NCBI GenBank assembly: GCA_024230095.1
Contig: JAAERS010000168.1
Span: forward strand, 1 to 41,906
Source: Gammaproteobacteria bacterium
Lineage (GTDB): Bacteria; Pseudomonadota; Gammaproteobacteria; Pseudomonadales; Balneatricaceae
Length of the DNA: 41,906 bases
Reading direction: 5' to 3'
The number at the start of each line of letters is the position of its first letter. Position 1 is the first letter of the stretch. This document shows, piece after piece, positions 25,068 to 34,048 of the stretch. The notes beneath the pieces are model-generated. The model did not search any database. It was not told where the DNA came from and was given only the letters and a program-made list of their open reading frames with translations. Position numbers and translations under genes: made by a program.

Positions 25068-26378
25068 TTGGGCCACGACTTGAATCCTACCATTAGCCAA
25101 CAATCATCAGCAATCGCCATGGCGGCTTTAGTTTTCGCCGGCTGCTTTGCTGCGTGGACCATGGTGTCGGTAATTGGTTTGCAAATTCAACAGGAATTAC
25201 GCTTGTCAGACACCCAGTTCAGCATGCTGGTGGCTAGCCCCTTATTGTCGGGTGCGTTATTGCGTTTGCCTGCCGGTATGTTGGCTGAACGTCTCGTTAG
25301 CCGCAACCTTATGCTTTGGTTGCTGGTAGCCGTCGCTGTGCCATTATTGCTGTTTTCTTATGCCCAATATTTTTGGCAGTACTTGTTGTTGGGGGTAGCC
25401 ATTGGAGCTGCTGGCAGCATGTTTAGTATTGGCGTGTATTTTGTATCTAGCCGATCTTCCCATCAAAACCAAGGCTTAAACCTTGGTATTTTTGGTGCTG
25501 GTAATATGGGTGCGGCTCTGACCAACCTTGTGGTTCCCATGATTATTCTGGCCTATGGCTGGCGCACGGTACCAGATATATATGCATTGGCATTACTGCT
25601 GTTGGCGTTATTTTTCTGGATTTTGACCAGCCCAGAAGGTGATCAGCATAGTCATCGAACTGAGCCTTTAACTTGGCAGCGCCAAATTCGTCCTCTTGCT
25701 GACGCACGTGTTTGGCGCTTTGGACTCTACTATTTTTTTATGTTTGGTGGTTACATTGCGTTAGCTTTGTGGCTACCAGGCTATTACATGAATCATTATG
25801 GCCTCACCATTCAGGACGCTTCTTTTTTAACTTTGGCATTTACTCTGGCTGGCGCACTAAGCCGGATATTGGGTGGCTGGTTTGCTGACCATTTTGGTGC
25901 CAGGCAAGTTAACTGGAGCGTATTCTGGGTTTGTTTGGTATGTCTTTTTTTCCTGTCCTATCCCTCTACATCTATGACCATTCATGGCACGCATGGCGAC
26001 ATCTCTTTTGCTATCGCGATGCCACTCTGGCTGTTTACTGTACTAGTGTTGGTTATGGGTGTGGCAATGGGACTAGGAAAGGCCAGTGTGTTACGTGTCG
26101 TCTATGACTATTACCCTGACCGTATGGGTACGGTCGCTGGCACCGTGGGCATGTTGGGCGCGATTGGCGGCTTCGGCTTGTTGATCAGTTTTGGCCTAAT
26201 GGCCGATTTTATAGGTGTTCGCAGTGCTTGCTTTATGTTGCTTTATGGTTTGGCTGTCGCCTGTATGTGCGTTATGTACTACGGCGTGAGTCAGGAACAA
26301 AAGCGCAGTCGATTGCAAGAAGCGATTCGCCATAATTTTCTGCATGATGATTCTGAATTAAAGGATATTGAGAGGTAG
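25068..26378 (+). CDS. narK1: NarK1-type nitrate transporter (MFS)
   Basis: A 436-residue MFS porter, NarK1-like, thought in relatives to be a nitrate/proton symporter used when nitrate respiration begins. The nitrate-signature glycine segments are GIFGAGNMGAALTNLVVPMI (helix 5) and GTVGMLGAIGGFGLLISFG (helix 11); the loop 2-3 motif is PAGMLAERLVSR. The reading frame has no ATG before residue 18; the likely start is TTG at 25068 (another TTG at 25080, ATG at 25119), with no strong Shine-Dalgarno. It is followed by narK2, the usual K1-K2 pair, with a 192-base gap that shows no clear terminator or FNR box. Confidence 0.88.
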   Translation: MGHDLNPTISQQSSAIAMAALVFAGCFAAWTMVSVIGLQIQQELRLSDTQFSMLVASPLLSGALLRLPAGMLAERLVSRNLMLWLLVAVAVPLLLFSYAQYFWQYLLLGVAIGAAGSMFSIGVYFVSSRSSHQNQGLNLGIFGAGNMGAALTNLVVPMIILAYGWRTVPDIYALALLLLALFFWILTSPEGDQHSHRTEPLTWQRQIRPLADARVWRFGLYYFFMFGGYIALALWLPGYYMNHYGLTIQDASFLTLAFTLAGALSRILGGWFADHFGARQVNWSVFWVCLVCLFFLSYPSTSMTIHGTHGDISFAIAMPLWLFTVLVLVMGVAMGLGKASVLRVVYDYYPDRMGTVAGTVGMLGAIGGFGLLISFGLMADFIGVRSACFMLLYGLAVACMCVMYYGVSQEQKRSRLQEAIRHNFLHDDSELKDIER

Positions 26379-26570
26379 AGGGTGTGCGCACAACGCAACA
26401 GGCATTAAGGCAAAAAACCGGCAAAAAGTCCCATTTATCAAGGGCCAATGCCAATTTTTGAACCCTATTGGCAAGTATAAACGTATTGGCCACCCCTATA
26501 ACTCAGGCACTGCACACAGATTAAATTAGTAGCCGTGTTTATTAAGAACACACAAAGTCGGAGAATGACG

Positions 26571-28175
26571 ATGACTGACCTAAAGAAATGGGACGTTGAG
26601 AACGAACAGTTCTGGGAATCGGAAGGGAAGCGAGTAGCCAGTCGCAACCTATGGATATCTATCCCCAGTTTGTTAAATGGTTTTGCTATATGGCTGTATT
26701 GGGGCATTATAACGGTACAAATGCTTAACCTAGGTTTCCCCTTTACCAAAGCGGAACTATTTACCTTGGCGGCTATTGCTGGTTTAACCGGCGCTACCTT
26801 GCGTATCCCGAGTAGTTTTTTTATTCGCTTAGCCGGTGGTAGGAACACCATCTTCTTTACCACTGCTCTGCTGATGATTCCTGCCATTGGCGCGGGTTTT
26901 GCCTTGCAAGACAAGGACACACCTTTATGGGTATTCCAGCTATTGGCATTCTTGTCGGGCATTGGTGGTGGTAACTTCGCTTCCTCCATGTCCAATATCA
27001 GTTTCTTTTACCCTAAAAAGCAGCAAGGTCTGGCGTTGGGTTTGAATGCTGGTTTAGGCAATGTTGGCGTGACTACCATGCAGATCCTGATTCCTTTGGT
27101 GATGACCTTCGGTATTTTTGGCGGCGAGCCAATGATTCTGGAAAACACCTCAGGAACTTTGATAGGTAAAATTCCAGCCGGTTCAGAAACTTATATCCAT
27201 AATGCCGGTTTTGTTTGGTTGCTATTTTTAATACCCCTAGCCATTTTAGGCTGGTTTGGTATGAACAATATCCGGACACCTGAAGTGTCCCCAGATATAG
27301 GTTCACCGGTAGCTTCTATGGTGCGTATCGGTGGGTTGTTATTAATTGGTTTCTTGGCGGCAGCTATAGGCTTGTATATTATCTTGCCTGCTCCCACGGG
27401 TCTGGGTGCCCCCTCTTGGGCTAAGTGGCCGGTAATCATCGGGGTTATTTTTACTACGGTCCTGATGATGAAAATGATCCCTGGTGATATCAAGACAAAT
27501 CTCCAGCGTCAATTCAAAATATTTGACAACAAACACACCTGGATCATGAGCGTTATCTATACCATGACCTTTGGTAGCTTCATTGGTTACTCGGCTGGTT
27601 TCGGTCTGGCCATCAAGGTGGTATTTGGTTATCAGCACGTGATGGTTGATGGTGTGATGACTCATGACATCATTAATGCTAATGGCCCGTCGGCTTTGAT
27701 GTACGCCTGGATGGGGCCTTTCATCGGTGCCTTTATTCGTCCAGTCGGGGGTTGGATGGCTGACAAGCTGGGTGGAGCACGGGTAACCCACTGGGTCTCT
27801 GTTGTCATGATTGCTAGTGCTCTGGGTGTGGCTTACTTTCTCAAAGCGGCATACACGTCTGCCACTCCAGAAGAATTCTTCCTGCCCTTTATGGCGTTAT
27901 TCATGATTCTGTTTGCAGCAACTGGTATTGGCAACGGCTCTACTTTCCGCACTGTCGCCATGGTGTTCCCCAAGGAGCAAGCAGGCCCAGCCCTAGGGTG
28001 GACTTCGGCCGTGGCCGCCTATGGTGCCTTTGTTATTCCCAAGGTATTTGGTGAGCAGATTAACCTGGCCACGCCAGAAGATGCTTTGTATGGTTTTGCC
28101 GTCTTTTATGCCATTTGTTTGGCGCTAAACTGGTGGTATTACCTAGGCCCTAAAGCTGAGTTCAAGAATCCTTGA
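26571..28175 (+). CDS. narK2: NarK2-type nitrate/nitrite antiporter (MFS)
   Basis: A 534-residue MFS porter of the NarK2 group, which in relatives imports nitrate in exchange for nitrite made by NarG. It starts MTDLKKWDVENEQFWESEGK, a typical soluble N-terminus for this group. GLNAGLGNVGVTTMQILIPL is the first nitrate signature, and SFIGYSAGFGLAIKVVFGYQ is the conserved middle segment. GWTSAVAAYGAFVIPK is the second signature region. The ATG at 26571 was chosen because GGAG (26560-26563) is 7 bases upstream; a GTG at 26535 and an ATG at 26565 are less suitable. A strong terminator follows, separating it from narG. Confidence 0.9.
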   Translation: MTDLKKWDVENEQFWESEGKRVASRNLWISIPSLLNGFAIWLYWGIITVQMLNLGFPFTKAELFTLAAIAGLTGATLRIPSSFFIRLAGGRNTIFFTTALLMIPAIGAGFALQDKDTPLWVFQLLAFLSGIGGGNFASSMSNISFFYPKKQQGLALGLNAGLGNVGVTTMQILIPLVMTFGIFGGEPMILENTSGTLIGKIPAGSETYIHNAGFVWLLFLIPLAILGWFGMNNIRTPEVSPDIGSPVASMVRIGGLLLIGFLAAAIGLYIILPAPTGLGAPSWAKWPVIIGVIFTTVLMMKMIPGDIKTNLQRQFKIFDNKHTWIMSVIYTMTFGSFIGYSAGFGLAIKVVFGYQHVMVDGVMTHDIINANGPSALMYAWMGPFIGAFIRPVGGWMADKLGGARVTHWVSVVMIASALGVAYFLKAAYTSATPEEFFLPFMALFMILFAATGIGNGSTFRTVAMVFPKEQAGPALGWTSAVAAYGAFVIPKVFGEQINLATPEDALYGFAVFYAICLALNWWYYLGPKAEFKNP

Positions 28176-28280
28176 TACTCGTCCTTGGCCGAGCGGTTGA
28201 TATAAGCTGGCGACTAATGATTTTATTCTTTAGGCCGGCTTACCATGCCAGCACAAGGTAACAATTTCTCAAGCAAGTGC

Positions 28281-28305
28281 AAAGGGGCCTAGAGCCCCTT
28301 TTTAT
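28281..28305 (+). terminator. Rho-independent terminator after narK2
   Basis: AAAGGGGC (28281-28288), loop CTAGA, then GCCCCTTT (28294-28301) running into TTTATT. It ends the narK1-narK2 transcript, so narGHJI depends on its own promoter. The rest of the 562-base gap contains the narG control region. Confidence 0.88.
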
Positions 28306-28488
28306 TGCTTTCAAAAAAAGCATCACCAGACCGTTCGCTGGTTTCCGAAAACCAATCATAGGCTTGTTTTGGGTGCTTCTACTCACTTAATACCCCCATA
28401 AACTCGATGGCTTAATAGGGTGTGTTAAATGTTAATTATTTAGAAAATAAATACATATAAAACAATTAGTTAAGTGGTTATTAGAGAA

Positions 28489-28504
28489 TACCACTAAGGT
28501 GGTA
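28489..28504 (+). promoter_or_regulatory. NarL-like 7-2-7 site upstream of narG
   Basis: TACCACT-AA-GGTGGTA, an inverted heptamer pair with one asymmetric position. Its centre at 28496.5 is 52 bases upstream of the narG FNR/Anr box centre. Confidence 0.82.
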
Positions 28505-28518
28505 TATAGGGCTGCTTT

Positions 28519-28574
28519 GGGTCTGCTAGAAGGGCATCGAATTGACCTTGGTCAACTTTTTCTTTAGCAGACCC
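28519..28574. repeat. Perfect 10-bp inverted repeat flanking the narG Anr box
   Basis: GGGTCTGCTA (28519-28528) and TAGCAGACCC (28565-28574) are exact inverted copies 36 bases apart, and the FNR/Anr box lies almost centrally between them (centres differ by 2 bases). With a start near 28590 the repeat would lie upstream of the transcript, so it is more likely a protein-binding arrangement or cruciform than an RNA hairpin. Confidence 0.75.
28542..28555 (+). promoter_or_regulatory. FNR/Anr box upstream of narG
   Basis: TTGACCTTGGTCAA is a perfect palindrome matching TTGAY-N4-RTCAA. At -41.5 it predicts a start near 28590 and a leader of about 148 bases before narG. Confidence 0.82.
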
Positions 28575-28737
28575 AGTAAGGTGCATTCACAGTAAACAAC
28601 ATTGCTGCTGTCTATGGAAGGGCAGGTAGTAATACAGAGCAGTAGGATTGGTGTTAAATCCAGTCCTTTATATCCGGGGCAGTGACCAACTCTAGATTGG
28701 TGGTTGTCAAAATATGGTGATTTCAGGGGAAAATTGA

Positions 28738-31700
28738 ATGAGTCACTTACTAGATCGATTGAAGTTTCTAAACAAGAAACAAGGTACCTTTGCTGATGGT
28801 CACGGTGAAACCGTTAAGGAAAGCCGTGCTTGGGAAGATGGGTATCGTGCCCGTTGGCAGCATGACAAGATTGTGCGTTCTACCCACGGGGTAAACTGCA
28901 CAGGTTCATGTAGCTGGAAAATTTATGTTAAGAATGGTTTGATCACTTGGGAAACTCAGCAAACTGATTATCCGCGTACACGACCAGATTTGCCTAACCA
29001 TGAGCCTCGTGGCTGTCAGCGTGGCGCGAGCTACTCCTGGTATATTTATAGTGCCAACCGCCTGAAGTATCCATTGGTGCGTAAAGCACTAATCAAGTTA
29101 TGGCGTGATGCCCGAGCCGAATATAATGATCCTGTCGATGCCTGGCAGTCGATTGTGGAGAATACTGAAAAGTCCAGTTGCTACAAGACCAAGCGTGGCA
29201 TGGGTGGCTTTATTCGCTCCAGTTGGGATGAGGTGAATGAAATTATCGCCGCTTCCAATACCTATACCATTAAACAGTATGGTCCAGATCGCGTTGTTGG
29301 TTTCTCACCTATTCCAGCGATGTCTATGGTGTCTTATGCTGCTGGTGCGCGCTACCTGTCCTTGATTGGTGGTGCTTGTCTGAGTTTTTATGACTGGTAT
29401 TGTGACTTGCCACCCGCTTCGCCAATGACTTGGGGTGAGCAAACCGACGTACCTGAGTCTGCCGACTGGTACAACTCTAATTATATTATCGCCTGGGGTT
29501 CTAACGTACCTCAAACTCGCACCCCGGACGCTCACTTCTTTACCGAAGTGCGCTACAAGGGTGCCAAGACTGTATCCATAACACCTGACTATGCAGAAGT
29601 GTCCAAGCTTACCGATCAGTGGTTGAGCCCAAAACAGGGTACAGATGCTGCCTTGGCGATGGCTTTTGGTCACGTTATTCTGAAAGAGTTCCATATAGAC
29701 AATCCTACTGAGTACTTCTTGGATTATTGCCGTCGCTACACGGATATGCCGCTTATGGTGCAATTGGAGCAGCGTGAAGATGGTTCTTATGCGCCAGGTC
29801 GCTTTATTCGAGCTGCTGACTTTGATGCCAGTCTGGGTGAAGAGAATAACCCGGAATGGAAAACGGTTGCCTTTGACAAGAACAGCAATAGCTATGTAGC
29901 ACCAAACGGTTCTATTGGTTTCCGCTGGGGTGAAAAAGGCAAGTGGAATGTGGAACAGAAGCAGGGCGAAAATGGCGCCGAAGCTGATTTGCAGATGAGT
30001 TTGCTGGACGAGCACGATGCCATAGTTTCTGTAGGTTTTCCTTATTTTGGTGGTGTTGAAAACGAACATTTCACAAATAATGTATTCGAAGACGTTATTC
30101 ATCACAATATGCCAGTCAAGAAAGTAACATTGGCCGATGGCAACGAAAGCCTGTTGGTTACTGTTTATGACCTGATGTTGGCTAACTACGGTATTGATCG
30201 TGGCCTAGGTGGTGACTATGTGGCTCAGTCCTATGATGACAATGCGCCATATACCCCAGCCTGGCAAGAACAGATTACTGGTGTGCCACGCGCCCAAGCT
30301 ATCCAGGTAGCCCGTGAATTTGCTGATAACGCTATGAAGACCAAGGGTAAGTCCATGGTTATCGTTGGCGCTGCCATGAATCACTGGTATCACATGGATA
30401 TGAATTACCGTGGCCTCATGAACATGTTGATCATGTGTGGTTGTGTGGGTCAGTCTGGTGGCGGTTGGGCTCACTATGTAGGTCAGGAAAAGTTGCGTCC
30501 TCAAACAGGTTGGACGCCGCTGGCCTTTGGCTTGGATTGGCAGCGTCCACCACGTCATATGAATGGTACATCCTTCTTCTACAATCACTCCAGTCAATGG
30601 CGTTACGAGAAGCTGGATATTAAAGAGATTCTGTCTCCTCTGGCCGACCAGAAGAAATTTACTGGTAGCTTGATCGACTACAACGTGCGTTCTGAACGCA
30701 TGGGTTGGTTGCCATCAGCACCGCAGCTGAATCGCAATCCGCTAGGCATCTCTAAGGCCGCCGCCGAAGCGGGTATGACCCCGTCGGAATACACTGTTGA
30801 GCAATTAAAGTCTGGTGCCATGAATTTTGCCTGTGAAGATCCTGATAACCCTCAGAACTTCCCACGTAACATGTTTATCTGGCGCTCCAATTTGCTAGGC
30901 TCCTCTGGTAAGGGCCATGAGTATATGCTCAAGTACCTGTTGGGCACCAAAAATGGTGTTATGAATCAGGATATTGGCGAAGCCGGTGGAGCCATGCCAG
31001 AAGAGGTGGTTTGGCATGATAAAGGCGCTGAAGGTAAGCTTGACTTGCTGGTGACTTTGGATTTCCGTATGTCCACCACCTGCTTGTACTCTGATATTGT
31101 GTTGCCTACTGCCACCTGGTACGAAAAGGATGATTTGAATACCTCAGATATGCATCCCTTTATTCACCCTTTGTCAGCTGCTACTGACCCTGCTTGGGAA
31201 GCTCGCTCTGACTGGGATATTTATAAAGGTATTGCTGAGAAGTTCTCAACTGTATGTGATGGCCACTTGGGCGTCGAAAAAGACTTGGTTACCCTACCAA
31301 TGCAGCACGACTCTAATGGTGAGTTAGCACAAGCGTTGGGAGTGACTGACTGGAAGAAGGGCGAGTGTGACCCTATTCCTGGTAAGACCATGCCGGCTTT
31401 GATTGAAGTAGAGCGTGATTACCCTAACACATACAAGCGCTTCACCTCGGTTGGGCCATTACTGGAAAAGCTGGGTAACGGTGGTAAGGGTATTGACTGG
31501 AATACCGACGCTGAAGTGGATCTGCTTAAGCAATTGAACTGGACTCATACTGAGGAAGGTGCCAATGAGGGTAAGGCCAAGCTGGAAACGGCGATTGATG
31601 CCGCTGAAATGATTCTTACTCTGGCGCCAGAAACCAATGGTAGTGTGGCCGTTAAAGCGTGGGAAGCACTAGGCGAATTTACCGGCCTGGATCATACCCA

Positions 31701-32490
31701 TTTGGCCAAACCTAAACAGGAAGAAAAAATCCGCTTCCGTGATGTTCAGGCGCAGCCACGTAAGATCATTTCCTCACCAACTTGGTCAGGTCTGGAAGAC
31801 GAGCATGTATCTTACAATGCTTGCTATACCAATGTGCATGAATTAATACCGTGGCGCACCCTGACCGGTCGTCAGCAGTTTTATCAAGATCATGAATGGA
31901 TGCGTGCTTTTGGTGAAAGCCTAATGGTGTATCGTCCACCGATTAATACCCGCAGTGTGGCCCCCTTGATGAATGCCAAGCCTAATGGCAACAAGGAAAT
32001 CGCTTTAAACTGGATTACACCGCATCAGAAGTGGGGTATTCACTCTACTTACTCAGACAACCTGTTGATGCTGACACTATCTCGTGGTGGCCCCATCATT
32101 TGGATGAGTGAGGGTGATGCCAAGTCAGTAGGGATCGAAGACAATGACTGGGTAGAGGTGTTTAACGCTAATGGCGCCATTGCTTGTCGTGTGGTGGTGT
32201 CCCAACGTGTACCTGATGGTATGACCATGATGTATCACGCTCAGGAACGAATTATTAACATGCCTGGTGCTGAAACTACAGGAACCCGCGGCGGTATGCA
32301 TAACTCAGTTACTCGTACCTGCCCTAAGCCGACGCATATGATTGGTGGCTATGCTCACCAGGCCTACGGCTTTAACTATTACGGTACCGTAGGCTCTAAC
32401 CGCGATGAGTTTGTTGTGGTACGTAAAATGAAGCGCATCGACTGGCTCGATGGCGAAGGCAACGATTACACACAGGAGGGCAACGCATGA
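28738..32490 (+). CDS. narG: Respiratory nitrate reductase, alpha (catalytic) subunit
   Basis: A 1250-residue molybdenum bis-MGD subunit that reduces nitrate to nitrite on the cytoplasmic side. The N-terminal FS0 4Fe-4S ligands are H50, C54, C58 and C93 (THGVNCTGSCSW; EPRGCQRGAS). The Mo-coordinating aspartate corresponds to D223 in SFYDWYCDLPPASP. No twin-arginine signal is present, as expected for membrane-bound cytoplasm-facing Nar. The C-terminal part carries HSTYSDNLLMLTLSRGGP and GTRGGMHNSVTRTCPKPTHM, conserved in NarG. AGGGG lies before the ATG. Its stop overlaps narH by 4 bases. Confidence 0.96.
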   Translation: MSHLLDRLKFLNKKQGTFADGHGETVKESRAWEDGYRARWQHDKIVRSTHGVNCTGSCSWKIYVKNGLITWETQQTDYPRTRPDLPNHEPRGCQRGASYSWYIYSANRLKYPLVRKALIKLWRDARAEYNDPVDAWQSIVENTEKSSCYKTKRGMGGFIRSSWDEVNEIIAASNTYTIKQYGPDRVVGFSPIPAMSMVSYAAGARYLSLIGGACLSFYDWYCDLPPASPMTWGEQTDVPESADWYNSNYIIAWGSNVPQTRTPDAHFFTEVRYKGAKTVSITPDYAEVSKLTDQWLSPKQGTDAALAMAFGHVILKEFHIDNPTEYFLDYCRRYTDMPLMVQLEQREDGSYAPGRFIRAADFDASLGEENNPEWKTVAFDKNSNSYVAPNGSIGFRWGEKGKWNVEQKQGENGAEADLQMSLLDEHDAIVSVGFPYFGGVENEHFTNNVFEDVIHHNMPVKKVTLADGNESLLVTVYDLMLANYGIDRGLGGDYVAQSYDDNAPYTPAWQEQITGVPRAQAIQVAREFADNAMKTKGKSMVIVGAAMNHWYHMDMNYRGLMNMLIMCGCVGQSGGGWAHYVGQEKLRPQTGWTPLAFGLDWQRPPRHMNGTSFFYNHSSQWRYEKLDIKEILSPLADQKKFTGSLIDYNVRSERMGWLPSAPQLNRNPLGISKAAAEAGMTPSEYTVEQLKSGAMNFACEDPDNPQNFPRNMFIWRSNLLGSSGKGHEYMLKYLLGTKNGVMNQDIGEAGGAMPEEVVWHDKGAEGKLDLLVTLDFRMSTTCLYSDIVLPTATWYEKDDLNTSDMHPFIHPLSAATDPAWEARSDWDIYKGIAEKFSTVCDGHLGVEKDLVTLPMQHDSNGELAQALGVTDWKKGECDPIPGKTMPALIEVERDYPNTYKRFTSVGPLLEKLGNGGKGIDWNTDAEVDLLKQLNWTHTEEGANEGKAKLETAIDAAEMILTLAPETNGSVAVKAWEALGEFTGLDHTHLAKPKQEEKIRFRDVQAQPRKIISSPTWSGLEDEHVSYNACYTNVHELIPWRTLTGRQQFYQDHEWMRAFGESLMVYRPPINTRSVAPLMNAKPNGNKEIALNWITPHQKWGIHSTYSDNLLMLTLSRGGPIIWMSEGDAKSVGIEDNDWVEVFNANGAIACRVVVSQRVPDGMTMMYHAQERIINMPGAETTGTRGGMHNSVTRTCPKPTHMIGGYAHQAYGFNYYGTVGSNRDEFVVVRKMKRIDWLDGEGNDYTQEGNA

Positions 32491-34037
32491 AAATTCGTTC
32501 ACAAGTAGGCATGGTGCTTAACCTTGATAAGTGTATAGGTTGTCACACCTGCTCAGTTACCTGTAAAAATGTTTGGACTTCCCGTGAAGGTATGGAATAT
32601 GCCTGGTTTAATAATGTGGAATCTAAGCCTGGTGTTGGTTATCCCAAAGAATGGGAAAATCAGGATATCTGGAATGGTGGCTGGAAACTCGGCGCCGGTG
32701 GTGATTTGAAACCACGTATTGGTGGCAAGTGGAGAGTATTAGCCAATATCTTCGCTAACCCCGATGTGCCAGAGATTGATGACTATTACGAGCCTTTCGA
32801 TTTCGATTATCAACATCTGCATAACGCGCCAGAAGGAAAGCATCAGCCTACAGCAAGGCCACGCTCTTTGATTAGTGGTAAGCGTATGGATAAAATCGAA
32901 TGGGGCCCTAACTGGGAAGAAATCCTAGGCACTGAATTTGCTAAGCGCTCTAAGGACAAGAATTTCGACAACATCCAAAAGGAAATTTACGGCGAGTTCG
33001 AAAATACCTTTATGATGTACCTGCCACGTTTGTGCGAGCACTGCCTGAATCCGGCTTGTGTGGCCTCATGCCCAAGTGGTGCCATCTACAAGCGTGATGA
33101 AGATGGTATTGTACTGATTGATCAGGATAAGTGTCGCGGCTGGCGTATGTGCGTTAGTGGCTGCCCTTATAAGAAGATCTACTACAACTGGAAGTCTGGC
33201 AAGTCTGAGAAGTGTATCTTCTGCTACCCTCGCATTGAGGCGGGTCAACCTACGGTTTGCTCTGAGACTTGCGTTGGTCGTATTCGCTATTTGGGCGTAC
33301 TGCTTTATGATGCCGACAAGATTGCCGAAGTCGCTGCCAGTGGCAGTGAGAAGGACTTGTACGAAAGGCAGTTAGAAATATTCCTTGATCCGTTTGATCC
33401 AAAAGTTATTGCTCAAGCCAAGGCTGATGGCATTCAGGACAATGTAATTAAAGCTGCCCAGCAGTCTCCAGTATACAAGCTGGCTATGGACTGGAAATTG
33501 GCACTGCCATTACACCCTGAATACCGCACCCTGCCAATGGTTTGGTATGTACCACCTCTAAGCCCTATTCAGTCTGCGGCTGATGCTGGTTATATTGGTA
33601 TGAATGGTGCTATTCCTGATGTTGACTCCCTGCGTATTCCGGTTAAGTACCTAGCTAATATGCTCACAGCTGGTGATGAAGAACCCGTACGTCTGGCTCT
33701 GCAACGTATGTTGGCCATGCGCGCCTATAAGCGTGATGAAAATGTGGAAGGCAAGATTAATCTGGAAGTACTAGAACAAGTGGGTCTAACTGAACTGCAA
33801 GCCAAAGAAATGTATCGCTATCTGGCCATTGCTAACTACGAAGATCGTTTTGTGATTCCTACTAGCCACCGTGAGTTGGCTAAGGAAGCCTTCCCTGAGC
33901 GGGGTGGTTGTGGCTTTAGTTTTGGTAATGGTTGCGGCGACGGTGACAGTGAATACAACATGTTCGGTGGACGTAAGCAAACCGTTACCATGGTGGAAAA
34001 AGTCGGTGCCGTGCAAACGCTGGATCCAAACAACTAG
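32487..34037 (+). CDS. narH: Respiratory nitrate reductase, beta (electron transfer) subunit
   Basis: A 516-residue iron-sulfur subunit linking NarI haem to NarG. Cysteine groups are CIGCHTCSVTCKN, CEHCLNPACVASCPSGAIY, CRGWRMCVSGCPYKK and CIFCYPRIEAG with CSETCVGRIRYLG. The tryptophan in CRGW, replacing a cysteine, marks the 3Fe-4S centre typical of NarH. It starts inside the narG stop (ATGA) with GGAGG upstream. The C-terminal glycine- and cysteine-containing tail (GGCGFSFGNGCGDGD) is seen in the family. Confidence 0.96.
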   Translation: MKIRSQVGMVLNLDKCIGCHTCSVTCKNVWTSREGMEYAWFNNVESKPGVGYPKEWENQDIWNGGWKLGAGGDLKPRIGGKWRVLANIFANPDVPEIDDYYEPFDFDYQHLHNAPEGKHQPTARPRSLISGKRMDKIEWGPNWEEILGTEFAKRSKDKNFDNIQKEIYGEFENTFMMYLPRLCEHCLNPACVASCPSGAIYKRDEDGIVLIDQDKCRGWRMCVSGCPYKKIYYNWKSGKSEKCIFCYPRIEAGQPTVCSETCVGRIRYLGVLLYDADKIAEVAASGSEKDLYERQLEIFLDPFDPKVIAQAKADGIQDNVIKAAQQSPVYKLAMDWKLALPLHPEYRTLPMVWYVPPLSPIQSAADAGYIGMNGAIPDVDSLRIPVKYLANMLTAGDEEPVRLALQRMLAMRAYKRDENVEGKINLEVLEQVGLTELQAKEMYRYLAIANYEDRFVIPTSHRELAKEAFPERGGCGFSFGNGCGDGDSEYNMFGGRKQTVTMVEKVGAVQTLDPNN

Positions 34038-34048
34038 GAGTAACGATT

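Noticed and set aside
26379-26570. A separate Anr/NarL promoter for narK2
   Set aside because: No TTGAY-N4-RTCAA box or TACCAC heptamer pair was found in this gap; read-through from narK1 is simpler.
26465-26995. A 176-codon minus-strand frame across the narK1-narK2 gap
   Set aside because: Most of it mirrors the narK2 coding sequence; no family pattern or translation start signal was seen.
29305-30105. A 266-codon open frame on the minus strand inside narG
   Set aside because: It lies wholly opposite the strongly conserved narG frame, has no ribosome site or recognisable domain, and its composition looks like the mirror of NarG codons.
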